Assembly: GCF_036013645.1 (NCBI RefSeq)
Contig: NZ_CP107869.1
Coordinates: forward strand, 6,882,001 to 6,946,000
Reading direction: 5' to 3'
DNA length: 64,000 nt
Source of the DNA: Streptomyces sp. NBC_00490
GTDB taxonomy: Bacteria; Actinomycetota; Actinomycetes; Streptomycetales; Streptomycetaceae
Shown here: piece after piece, positions 43,589 through 51,429 of the stretch
Numbering within the stretch: the first letter of the stretch is position 1
Layout of the letters: each line of letters opens with the position of its first letter
Notes under the pieces: model-generated
What the model saw: the letters and a program-made list of their open reading frames with translations, nothing else
What the model was told of the DNA's origin: nothing
The model's database searches: none
Position numbers and translations under genes: made by a program

Positions 43589-45262
43589 ATGCGACTCGTC
43601 ATGACCGAACCGGTCGAGAGGATGGACCGCCCCTACGCCCGGCGTTGGTGGGCGCTCCTCGTCCTCTGCCTGAGCCTGCTGATCATCGTGATGGCGAACA
43701 CCGCCCTCACGGTCGCCGCGCCCGCCATGACCCAGGACCTCGGTCTGTCCAGCGCCGACCTCCAGTGGGTCATCGACGGCTACACCGTCCCGTACGCCGC
43801 GCTGATGCTGCTGCTCGGCGCGATCGGCGACAAGTACAGCCGCCGCGGCGCCCTGCTGCTCGGCCTGGTCGTGTTCGGCGGCGGGTCCGTCTTCGGGTAC
43901 CTCGCCGACAGCTCCACGACGGTCATCGCGGCCCGTGCCGTGATGGGCACCGGCGCCGCGATGATCATGCCGGCGACGCTGTCCCTGCTCGCCTCGACCT
44001 TCCCGCGCGCCGAGCGGGCCAAGGCGATCACCGTGTGGACCGCCACGTCGGGCGTGGCCATAGCGGCCGGTCCGCTGGTCGCGGGCGCGCTCCTGGAGAA
44101 CCACGCCTGGACCTCGACGTTCCTCATCAACGTCCCCGTCGCCGCGCTCGCGATCGTCGGCGCCCTGGTCCTCGTCCCGCCGTCCAAGGCCAGGGACAAG
44201 GGCCGGATCGACTACGTCGGCGGACTGCTGTCGGTGGTGTGGATAGGCTCGCTCGTCTACATGATCATCGAGGGCCCGCACTTCGGATGGGGTGCGAAGG
44301 CGATCGGCGCCGCGGTCGTCGCGGTCGCCGGACTGCTGGCCTTCGTCCTGTGGGAGCTGCGTCACCCGCGCCCCGTCGTCGACGTCCGCCGCTTCACCGA
44401 CCGCGGTTTCGCCGGCTCCAACCTCGCCGTCGCCCTGTTCTTCCTCGCCGTCTTCGGCGCCTTCTACTACCTCACCCAGCACCTCCAGTTCGTCCTCGGC
44501 TACAGCGCCCTGGAGACCGGCCTGCGCATGCTGCCGCTCGCCGGCGCCGTCTTCGTCGGCTCGGCCCTGACCGGCTTCCTCACCCCGCGGGTCGGCATGA
44601 AGTGGACGGTCACCGCGGGCATGGTGGGCGGCACCGCGGCGCTCGCGCTGCTGACCCAGGTGGACGCGAGCTCGTCGTACGGCGATTTCGTCGCCCCGCT
44701 CGCCGTCCTCGGTCTGGCGATCGGCCTCGCCCTCTCGCCCGCCACGGACGCGATCATGGGGGCGTTCCCCGAGTCCGAACTGGGCGTCGGCGGCGCGGTG
44801 AACGACACCTCGATCGAGCTCGGCGGTTCGCTCGGCATCGCGATCCTCGGCTCGCTGCTGGCGACGTCGTACTCCGGTCACCTCGCCGACGCCACCGGCG
44901 GCAGCAAGCTCCCGGCGGCCACGCTCGACACCGCGCAGGACTCGGTCGGTGCCGGGTACACCGTCGCGCAGGGCATCGGGGAGCAGGCCCGGCAGGTCGC
45001 CGGACAGGCCGCGAAGGCCACGGACCCCCAGCAGGCGGCCCAGCTGAAGGCGCAGGCCGATCAACTCGCCGCCGGGGCCAAGCAGATGGCCGAGGCGGTC
45101 GGCTCCTCCTTCTCCGACGCGGTCGCCCACACCAGCCTGATCGGGGCCGTGGTCCTGGGCGTCGGCACGGTGCTGGTCGCGGTGCTGCTGCCGGGGCGGA
45201 AGAAGGCGGCGGAGCCCGTCGAGACGGCCGAAGCGGAGAAGGAGTTGGCCGGCAGCCGCTGA
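43589..45262 (+). CDS. DHA2-family drug exporter (14 TM)
   Basis: A 557-residue major facilitator of the EmrB/QacA-like group. The motif LSSADLQWVIDGYTVPYAAL and the loop GAIGDKYSRRGALLLGL after helix 2 are typical, as is ATSGVAIAAGPLVAGALLEN. An Ala/Gln-rich cytoplasmic or extracellular loop (about 455-515; GEQARQVAGQAAKATDPQQA) precedes the last helix. ATG at 43589 follows AGGAAGG at 11 bases; ATG at 43601 is possible. It is controlled by the divergent TetR gene through three operators. Confidence 0.9.
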   Translation: MRLVMTEPVERMDRPYARRWWALLVLCLSLLIIVMANTALTVAAPAMTQDLGLSSADLQWVIDGYTVPYAALMLLLGAIGDKYSRRGALLLGLVVFGGGSVFGYLADSSTTVIAARAVMGTGAAMIMPATLSLLASTFPRAERAKAITVWTATSGVAIAAGPLVAGALLENHAWTSTFLINVPVAALAIVGALVLVPPSKARDKGRIDYVGGLLSVVWIGSLVYMIIEGPHFGWGAKAIGAAVVAVAGLLAFVLWELRHPRPVVDVRRFTDRGFAGSNLAVALFFLAVFGAFYYLTQHLQFVLGYSALETGLRMLPLAGAVFVGSALTGFLTPRVGMKWTVTAGMVGGTAALALLTQVDASSSYGDFVAPLAVLGLAIGLALSPATDAIMGAFPESELGVGGAVNDTSIELGGSLGIAILGSLLATSYSGHLADATGGSKLPAATLDTAQDSVGAGYTVAQGIGEQARQVAGQAAKATDPQQAAQLKAQADQLAAGAKQMAEAVGSSFSDAVAHTSLIGAVVLGVGTVLVAVLLPGRKKAAEPVETAEAEKELAGSR

Positions 45263-45342
45263 CTCACCGAACTCTTACCCCCTCCCGGTAGCGTGCCGCG
45301 TCTGTCCAGTACAGGCGCGGCACGTCGGTGGAGGCACGGGGG

Positions 45343-46113
45343 ATGGCGATCGACTGGGACCGACGGACGTGCGCGCGGCGCGGACATGTGACGTACGCGC
45401 CGGACGAGCTCCGGCTGCGGGCGGGACTGCACGCAGAGACCGCCCTCGGGGAGGTCTGGCGCTGTCTGCGCTGCGGCGACTTCGCACTGGGGGAGCCGCA
45501 CGGTTCCGGGCCGGCCTCCGAAGCCCCGCTGGTGCCGCGCGGCAAGGTCCTGCGCGACCTGTTCGTCCTGCGCTTCCTCGCCGTCGAGCGGGCGGTGCGC
45601 GGGGTGTTCATCGTGCTGGTGGCGCTGGCGGTCTGGAAGTTCAGCAACAGCCAGGACGCGGTGCGCAACCTCTTCGACGAGTATCTGGACGTCTTCCGCC
45701 CGGTGTTCAGGCACTTCCACTACGACCTCGACCACTCACCGGTCGTGGGCACCATCCAGAGGACCTTCGGCTACGGTCACGACACCCTGCTCCTGGTGGC
45801 GGTGCTGCTCCTGGCCTACGCCGTGATCGAACTCGTCGAGGCGGTCGGCCTCTGGTACGCCAAGCGCTGGGCGGAGTATCTGACGGTCGTCGCCACGGCC
45901 GCCTTCCTCCCGCTGGAGATCTACGAACTCACCGAGCACATCAGCTGGTTGAAGATCGCCACGCTGGTCCTCAACATCCTCGCCGTGGTCTACATCCTCC
46001 TCGCCAAGCGCCTGTTCGGCCTGCGCGGCGGCCACCGCGCCTTCGAGGCGGAACGGCGCACCGCCTCGCTGCTGGAGGTCGAGGAGGCGGCGAAGGCGGG
46101 AGCCCCGGCCTAG
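45343..46113 (+). CDS. DUF2127-type membrane protein with Cys/His N-terminus
   Basis: A 256-residue protein. Its N-terminal 55 residues have a zinc-ribbon-like pattern (CARRGHVTYAPDELRLRAGL, then WRCLRCGDFALGEPH). Four membrane helices follow (VFIVLVALAVWKF, DTLLLVAVLLLAYAVIELVE, EYLTVVATAAFLPLEIYE, ATLVLNILAVVYILLAKRLF), which is the DUF2127 pattern. ATG at 45343 is chosen for the GGAGG nine bases before it; GTG at 45328 is an alternative. The function is unknown. It follows the exporter gene by 80 bases. Confidence 0.8.
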   Translation: MAIDWDRRTCARRGHVTYAPDELRLRAGLHAETALGEVWRCLRCGDFALGEPHGSGPASEAPLVPRGKVLRDLFVLRFLAVERAVRGVFIVLVALAVWKFSNSQDAVRNLFDEYLDVFRPVFRHFHYDLDHSPVVGTIQRTFGYGHDTLLLVAVLLLAYAVIELVEAVGLWYAKRWAEYLTVVATAAFLPLEIYELTEHISWLKIATLVLNILAVVYILLAKRLFGLRGGHRAFEAERRTASLLEVEEAAKAGAPA

Positions 46114-46621
46114 ACCGTGGCCGCCGGGCTGCCGGAGGGGAGGACCGAGGTGGGGTACTCCCGGAGCGGCAGGGCCGCCAGTACGGCGACCACCGCGGAG
46201 GGAGGGAAACTGGCCGCCCTCATCACCCGGCTGTCACCCTGCGTGGTCTCCTGGTCGACCGAGGACTGAGGGTTCTCGACCCCTGTGACCCCCACGACCC
46301 CCGCGACCGAACCGGCCGAGGCGCCGCTCACGGAGAACGGCACCTACTTCATGGCCGGCTACAAGAAACAGGGCTGGACGCTCCACGCCCGGCACAGCAG
46401 CCTGCGGACCTGGAGTTGGTCCACCGTCATGGTCACCGAAGACGTCTGCTTCGGCCGGGTCACCGAAGAGGAACAGGCTCTGCTGGACGCCACCTGAGTG
46501 ACGCCTCCCGTCCCTTTCCGGTCTGTTCACGACCACTTGCCCGAAATGCTTTGACCCGTGGCTCGCAGGGGCGCACGCTGGAGAACCTTGGGGCCCGGGG
46601 CAGAGCGACGCGGAGGCGGAC
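46114..46621. other. Region with one possible small gene
   Basis: About 500 bases between the DUF2127 gene and the AAA ATPase gene. It contains the small candidate at 46285-46497. The part before it has an open stretch from GTG 46117 without recognisable features. Confidence 0.5.
46285..46497 (+). CDS. Possible 70-residue protein
   Basis: A small frame from GTG at 46285. The N-terminal 15 residues are Pro/Thr-rich; the rest (GTYFMAGYKKQGWTLHARHS, then WSWSTVMVTEDVCFGRVTEE) looks like a compact globular protein with ordinary composition. No Shine-Dalgarno is convincing, and I do not recognise a family. It could instead be the remnant of a larger gene. It lies 125 bases upstream of the AAA ATPase gene on the same strand. 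Confidence 0.4.
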   Translation: MTPTTPATEPAEAPLTENGTYFMAGYKKQGWTLHARHSSLRTWSWSTVMVTEDVCFGRVTEEEQALLDAT

Positions 46622-48232
46622 ATGGGGGAGCCCGGTGGGGTGGAGATCGTCAGCAGTGCCGAGTACGAGGCGAGGTACGGGAAGGACCGAGAGCCCTCGC
46701 CACTGCCGCTGGACCGGGTCAACGAGCTGTTCCACGAGTTCCTCATGGCGGTCGCCCGCCCGAAGCGTGCCGACGCCGACGGCAGCCGCGACCTCGCCAA
46801 GCGGCTCCGCGACCACCTGGGCTCGGCTCCGGCGGACCGCCCGGTGGTGAAGGCCGCGTATGCCTCCTACGACCTGCCCAACGTCCACCTCGCCCTGGAA
46901 CGCTGGTTCGCCGCCGAAGGCCGTACGCATGAACTGATCGGCATGCGCGGCTCCCAGCACCACGGCGAGCTCACCCTCGGCGACATCCTCGAAGTAGCCG
47001 ACCGCCACCAGCGGTTCGTGATCGGCGCGGTCGACTACGCCCACCTGCCCGTCTCCCCGGACGAGGAACTGGCCTGCGTCTCCTGCGGGTTCTACCTCGG
47101 CACCGAGGGCGACGAGCGGTTCGCCGTCCTCCTGCGCGGCCCGCAGGACGAGTACGGGCGCAACAAGGTCGAGCTCGAAGTCCTCGCCGGGGACAAGGAG
47201 TTCGGGGACCGCTTCCTCGCCGGGATCGACGCCCTCCTGCGCGAGCACAACGTCTTCCGCGGACAGGTCCTCTCCTTCGAGGGCTCGGAGTTCGGACACG
47301 GCCTCGGACCGTTCCGCTTCCACCGCCGCCCCGGCCTGAACCGCGACGACATCGTGCTGCCGGCCGGACTCCTGGACCGCGTGGAGCGCCAGGTCGTCGG
47401 CGTGGCCCGGCGCCGTGAACAGCTCCGCGCGGCCGGTCAGCATCTGCGCCGGGGCCTGCTGCTGTACGGCCCGCCCGGCACCGGCAAGACGCACACGATC
47501 CGCTATCTCCTCTCCCACCTCCCGCAGTTCACCGCGGTGATCCTGTCCGGCGAGAGCATCAGGGCCATCGGCCCGGCCTGCGCCCTGGCCCGGATGCTCC
47601 AGCCCGCCCTCGTCGTCCTGGAGGACTGCGACCTCATCGCCGAGGCCCGCGACTACGGCGGCGGCGAACAGCCCCTGCTCTTCCAGGTGCTGAACGAGAT
47701 GGACGGCCTCGGCGACGACGCCGACGTGACCTTCCTCCTCACCACCAACCGCGCCGACCTCCTCGAACCCGCCCTCGTGCAGCGCCCCGGCCGGGTCGAC
47801 CTCGCCGTCGAGATCCCCCTCCCGGACGCCGCGGGCCGCGCCGCCCTGCTCGGCCTGTACGGGAGCGGGCTGGGCCTCGGCCAGGACATCGCGGACGAGG
47901 TCGTGGCCCGCACGGAGGGCACGACCGCCTCCTTCACCAAGGAGCTGGTACGCCGGTCCGTGCTCATCGCCGCCGAACGCGAAGCGGCCCGCACCGAGGC
48001 GCGGGACGTCCGCGAGGCCCTCGACGAGCTGCTGTCCGACGGGGACCGGCTCACCCGCCGGCTGCTGGGGGTGCGGGGCGCCGAGGACATCGAGGACGAG
48101 GACTGGATGACGGACGGCGACGAGGACGGGAGAGGAGGGGCGCAGGCCGTCAGGGGGCCGGGCCCGGGGCCGGGTCTGTACCCGGGGTACCCGGGGATGC
48201 CTCCCGGCTGTTACGAGCCGCCGTTGCGCTGA
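46622..48232 (+). CDS. AAA-family ATPase
   Basis: A 536-residue ATPase. An unfamiliar N-terminal region (1-245; RPVVKAAYASYDLPNVHLAL, LELADRHQ-like helices) precedes one AAA module: Walker A GPPGTGKT at 283-290, Walker B VVLEDCD (331-337), sensor 1 LLTTNRADLLEPAL and arginine-finger region QRPGRVDLAVEIPLP. The Walker B end is ED rather than the usual DE. The tail (about 485-536) is acidic and then Gly/Pro-rich. ATG at 46622 follows GGAGG. Such proteins remodel or unfold partners; no partner is evident here apart from the small frame upstream. Confidence 0.85.
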   Translation: MGEPGGVEIVSSAEYEARYGKDREPSPLPLDRVNELFHEFLMAVARPKRADADGSRDLAKRLRDHLGSAPADRPVVKAAYASYDLPNVHLALERWFAAEGRTHELIGMRGSQHHGELTLGDILEVADRHQRFVIGAVDYAHLPVSPDEELACVSCGFYLGTEGDERFAVLLRGPQDEYGRNKVELEVLAGDKEFGDRFLAGIDALLREHNVFRGQVLSFEGSEFGHGLGPFRFHRRPGLNRDDIVLPAGLLDRVERQVVGVARRREQLRAAGQHLRRGLLLYGPPGTGKTHTIRYLLSHLPQFTAVILSGESIRAIGPACALARMLQPALVVLEDCDLIAEARDYGGGEQPLLFQVLNEMDGLGDDADVTFLLTTNRADLLEPALVQRPGRVDLAVEIPLPDAAGRAALLGLYGSGLGLGQDIADEVVARTEGTTASFTKELVRRSVLIAAEREAARTEARDVREALDELLSDGDRLTRRLLGVRGAEDIEDEDWMTDGDEDGRGGAQAVRGPGPGPGLYPGYPGMPPGCYEPPLR

Positions 48233-49105
48233 GCGTCCAGCCGGGCCAGCTCCCGCGCGTTCAGGACGAGGTCCGCCGCGCCCGCCGAGTCCCGGATCGT
48301 CTCCGGCCGGCTCGCGCCGGGAATCGGGATCACGGTCGGCGACTTCGCCAACAACCAGGCCAGGCAAACCTGTTGGGGGCTGACCCCGCGCTCGGCCGCG
48401 ACCTCGCGGAAGGCGCCGAAGCGTTCCGCCCCCGGCAGCCGCGACGGCCCGTCCAGCGCGCTGCGAGATACCGCCCAGCGGACTCCACGGCAGGAAGGCC
48501 AGACCGAGTTCCGCGCACAGCCGCAGCTCGGCCTCGCTGTCGCGGACCTCGGAGGAGTACCGGTTCTGCACCGACACCATCCGGTCACCGAGGATCGCGC
48601 GGGCCGAACGGATCTGCTCCCCCTCGGTGTTGGAGACCCCGGCGAGACGGATCTTTCCCTCGTCGAGCAGCTCCCGCAGTGCGCCGACCGACTCCTCGAA
48701 GGGCACGGCCGGGTCGGGCTTGTGCAGCTGGTAGAGGCCGATCGCCTCGACGCCGAGCCGCTTGAGGGAGCCCTCGGCCGCCCGCTTCAGATGGCCCGGG
48801 TCGCCCGTCACCGTCCAGCCGCCGTCGGCCGCGCGGCCCCGGCCGCCCTTCGTCGCCACCAGTACGTCGGAGGTGTCACCGCCGTACGCGGCGAGGGCGC
48901 GGGCCACCAGCAGTTCGTTGTGGCCGGGCTCGGCGCCGGGCGGATGGTACGAGTCCGCCGTGTCCAGCAGGGTGACGCCCGCGTCCAGTGCCGCGTGCAC
49001 GGTGGCCAGGGCGCGCCGCTCGTCCGGGCGGCCCTCCAGGGACAGCGGCATCGCGCCCAGCCCGACGGCACTCACCCGCAGATCGCCAAGTGTGCGGTAC
49101 CGCAT
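48211..49105 (-). pseudogene. Aldo/keto reductase with frameshift
   Basis: An aldo/keto reductase split over two frames. The first part (MRYRTLGDLRVSAVGLGAMP, DTADSYHPPGAEPGHNE, LLVATKGGRG-like, AFLPWSPLGGIS) has the catalytic Asp, Tyr and Lys. The second part continues LDGPSRLPGAERFGAFREVA, TVIPIPGASRPETI and LDAQRNGGS to TAA at 48211. The switch is near 48455-48466. The total length of 895 bases fits loss of two bases from a 299-codon gene. It may be a real pseudogene or a sequencing error. The 3' end overlaps the AAA gene by 22 bases. Confidence 0.8.
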
Positions 49106-49106
49106 G

Positions 49107-50027
49107 TCAGTCGCCGTCCTTCCCGAGGGTCTCGGTGATCGCCGTGGGCAGCCACTGCCGTACGTCGCCGAAGGCGAAACCGAGCCGTGCGGCGCGGGAG
49201 TTGTCCATGCCGTAGGAGCGGGAGAAGGAGAACGGCGAGACCTCGCCGACCTCGACGAGCTGGAGCACCACCTTGCCCCGGGGCAGGTGCGCGGTCACCG
49301 CCTCGCACAGCTCCACGGTGGTCAGCAGTCCGTGGGAGGCCGCGTTGACCGGTCCCGTGAACTCCTCGCCGGCCGCCCACGCCAGGAAGTCGGCGATCTC
49401 CTCGACGTGGATGTAGGTGGCGGGCTGGTTCGAGAAGGGCACCGCGATCGGCTCGCCGGCGCGGATGCGGGAGGCGTAGTGGTCGAGGCGTCCGGTGAAG
49501 TCGTCGTCCCCGCCCAGCACATGGGCCACCCGGACGGCCGCGTACGGGAAGTCCGGGGCGGCCGCGAACACCGCCTCCGCCTGCCGCTTGCCCTCGCCGT
49601 AGTGGGTCTCCAGGAACGTCGGGTCCTCCCAGGGGAGTTCGGTGTCGACGGTCACCGTCAGCGGATCGACGGCGTCCTCCCGTACGAGGGCGATGGAGTC
49701 CTCGTACTCGTACACCTCGACCGTCGACGTCATCACATAGCGTCCGGTGCGCCCCGCGAAGACCCGGCGGGCGATCTCCGCCTGCCGCGGGGTGTAGCAG
49801 ACCTGGTCGACGACGACGTCGAACACGCGTGGACCGAGGGCGTCCGTCAGGGACGTCTCGTCGTTGCGGTCGGCGACCAGATGGGTCGCGCCCGGTGGTG
49901 GCGGCGAGGATCCCCGATTGAGTACGGTCACGCGGTGTCCGGCGGCCAGCAGCCGTGCGATGAGGCGCTTGCCGAAATAGCGGTTGCCGCCGATGACCAG
50001 TATCTCCCGTGCCTTTTCCATGACCAT
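49107..50027 (-). CDS. NAD(P)-dependent epimerase/reductase
   Basis: A 306-residue Rossmann-fold protein of the extended short-chain dehydrogenase type. The nucleotide motif is LVIGGNRYFGKRLIARLL (GGxxxxG). YGEGKRQAEAVF supplies the YxxxK catalytic pair, and VAHVLGGDDDFTGRLDHY is similar to sugar epimerase-like reductases of actinobacteria. ATG at 50027 follows GGGAGA. One base separates it from the aldo/keto reductase gene, so they form an operon. The substrate cannot be told. Confidence 0.88.
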   Translation of the reverse strand: MVMEKAREILVIGGNRYFGKRLIARLLAAGHRVTVLNRGSSPPPPGATHLVADRNDETSLTDALGPRVFDVVVDQVCYTPRQAEIARRVFAGRTGRYVMTSTVEVYEYEDSIALVREDAVDPLTVTVDTELPWEDPTFLETHYGEGKRQAEAVFAAAPDFPYAAVRVAHVLGGDDDFTGRLDHYASRIRAGEPIAVPFSNQPATYIHVEEIADFLAWAAGEEFTGPVNAASHGLLTTVELCEAVTAHLPRGKVVLQLVEVGEVSPFSFSRSYGMDNSRAARLGFAFGDVRQWLPTAITETLGKDGD

Positions 50028-50066
50028 AATTCTCCCGGCGTACATCCACGTTCTGAAGGGGGAACC

Positions 50067-50576
50067 ATGGGAGTTCGGTCCGTGGCACCGAAAGAACCTC
50101 GGCCGCTGCGAGCTGCCGCCGAGGAAACCTCGGTGGCCTTCGACGCGGTGGACCGGCAGATCCTGGAGCTCCTCCAGAGCGACGGCCGGATCAAGCTGAG
50201 CGAGCTGGGGCGCCGGGTGCGGCTGAGTCCGGCGGCGGTCACCGAGCGGGTGCGGCGGCTGGAGACGGCGGGTGTGATCAGCGGCTACGGCGCCCATGTC
50301 GCGCCGGCCCGGCTCGGCTACGGCATCCAGGCGTTCATCCGGGTCAACCCGCACGGCGGCTACACGCTGAAGCATCCGAGGACCCTGGAGCTGATCGGGC
50401 GCCCCGAGATCACCGAGGTGCACCACGTGGTCGGCGAGGACTGCTGGATCCTCAAGGTCGCCGTCCGCGACACGGTCCACCTGGAGGAGGTTCTCGAAGC
50501 GGTCTCCGCGCTGGGCCGCACGACGACCTCGATCGTGCTCACCTCTCCCGTGGAGCGCAAACCCCTGTTGCCTTGA
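50067..50576 (+). CDS. Lrp/AsnC-family regulator
   Basis: A 169-residue regulator. After a basic, unstructured start, the helix-turn-helix is VDRQILELLQSDGRIKLSEL, then GRRVRLSPAAVTERVRRLET. The RAM ligand/oligomer domain follows (YGIQAFIRVNPHGGYTLKHP, HHVVGEDCWILKVAV). ATG at 50067 follows AAGGGGG. It is divergent from the epimerase and aldo/keto reductase genes (39-bp gap), which it may regulate. Its stop lies inside the palindrome of the MerR promoter. Confidence 0.9.
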   Translation: MGVRSVAPKEPRPLRAAAEETSVAFDAVDRQILELLQSDGRIKLSELGRRVRLSPAAVTERVRRLETAGVISGYGAHVAPARLGYGIQAFIRVNPHGGYTLKHPRTLELIGRPEITEVHHVVGEDCWILKVAVRDTVHLEEVLEAVSALGRTTTSIVLTSPVERKPLLP

Positions 50577-50598
50577 CGTCGGGGTCAAGGCTTACGTT
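50568..50598 (+). promoter_or_regulatory. MerR-type promoter and operator
   Basis: TTGCCT (50568-50573) and TACGTT (50593-50598) are separated by 19 bases, the long spacing typical of MerR-controlled promoters. The spacer carries the perfect inverted repeat GCCTTGAC-N6-GTCAAGGC (50570-50591). TACGTT ends seven bases before the MerR ATG, implying a leaderless message. Confidence 0.75.
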
Positions 50599-50605
50599 CG
50601 TACGC

Positions 50606-50995
50606 ATGCGAATCGGCGAGCTGGCCGCACGGGCCGGGACCACGACGCGGACGCTGCGGTACTACGAGTCCCGTGGGCTGCTGCCCGCGCGGCGCGGCGA
50701 CAACGGGTACCGGGCGTACGACGAGAGCGATCTGAAGCTGCTGCGGCAGATCAGGACGCTCCAGGACTTCGGGTTCGACCTGGAGGAGACGCGGCCGTTC
50801 GTGGAGTGCCTGCGGTCCGGGCATCCCGAGGGCGACTCGTGCCCCGCCTCGCTCGCCGTCTACCGGCGCAAGCTGACGGAGCTGGACGAGCTGATCGGCG
50901 AACTGCAGACCGTGCGGGCGCAGATCGGCGTACGGCTGGCGGCCATGGCCGGGGACGAACCACCGTTGTGCGAACTGGGAGGGCAGGAACTGTGA
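50606..50995 (+). CDS. MerR-family regulator
   Basis: A 129-residue regulator. The winged helix-turn-helix is MRIGELAARAGTTTRTLRYY with ESRGLLPARRGDNGYRAYDE. The coiled-coil dimer helix follows (KLTELDELIGELQTVRAQIG). Two cysteines (VECLRSG, SCPAS) and one near the end (PLCELG) could be redox or metal ligands, but no known sensor motif is seen. ATG at 50606. It overlaps the thioredoxin gene (GTGA), so the pair probably answers thiol or electrophile stress (inference). Confidence 0.9.
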   Translation: MRIGELAARAGTTTRTLRYYESRGLLPARRGDNGYRAYDESDLKLLRQIRTLQDFGFDLEETRPFVECLRSGHPEGDSCPASLAVYRRKLTELDELIGELQTVRAQIGVRLAAMAGDEPPLCELGGQEL

Positions 50996-51306
50996 TCGAT
51001 GTGACGGACGCGGATTTCGCGACGGAAGTGATCGGGTCGGAGATGCCGGTGCTCGTGGAGTTCACGGCCGATTGGTGCCCGCCGTGCAGACAGATGGGGC
51101 CCGTGCTGCGCGCCCTCGCCGCCGAGGAGGCCGACCGGTTCAAGGTGGTGCAGTTGAACGTGGACCACAATCCGCTGACCACGAACGCCTACAAAGTCCT
51201 CTCGATGCCCACGTTCATGGTCTTCCGCGGCGGTGAGCCGGTGAAGTCCATGGTGGGAGCCAGGCCCAAGCGCCGGCTGCTGGAGGAACTGGCCGACGTC
51301 GTCTGA
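50992..51306 (+). CDS. Thioredoxin
   Basis: A 104-residue cytosolic thioredoxin. The active site is ADWCPPCRQM (WCPPC rather than the common WCGPC). VVQLNVDHNPLTTNAYKVLS and MPTFMVFRGGEPVKSMVGAR give the cis-Pro and Gly-rich strands. GTG at 50992 overlaps the MerR stop. The Pro in the active-site motif usually makes the disulfide more oxidising or alters partner choice. It is terminated by the hairpin at 51322. Confidence 0.93.
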   Translation: MIDVTDADFATEVIGSEMPVLVEFTADWCPPCRQMGPVLRALAAEEADRFKVVQLNVDHNPLTTNAYKVLSMPTFMVFRGGEPVKSMVGARPKRRLLEELADVV

Positions 51307-51321
51307 TTACGCATAACGAAA

Positions 51322-51357
51322 AAATCCCCTCGGCAATTGCGCCGGGGGGATTTCTTT
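51322..51357 (+). terminator. Rho-independent-like terminator
   Basis: AAATCCCCTCGGC pairs with GCCGGGGGGATTT around AATTGC, followed by TCTTT. Compared with other terminators in the window it has a clearer T-rich end. It follows the thioredoxin gene by 15 bases. Confidence 0.78.
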
Positions 51358-51429
51358 GGTTACACTCAATGGTTCGCGACTTTACGGGAATTCGGTCGCG
51401 GAGAAGCTCAGTAGGCACAGTATATCGGC

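Noticed and set aside
46117..46269. Fifty-codon frame after the DUF2127 gene
   Set aside because: Starts six bases after a stop without a ribosome-binding site, and composition looks like non-coding sequence; too weak to list as a gene.
51307..51429. Rifamycin-associated element upstream of the HelD-like gene
   Set aside because: No GGGGCTTGC-type palindrome is present; the only symmetry is the terminator of the thioredoxin gene.
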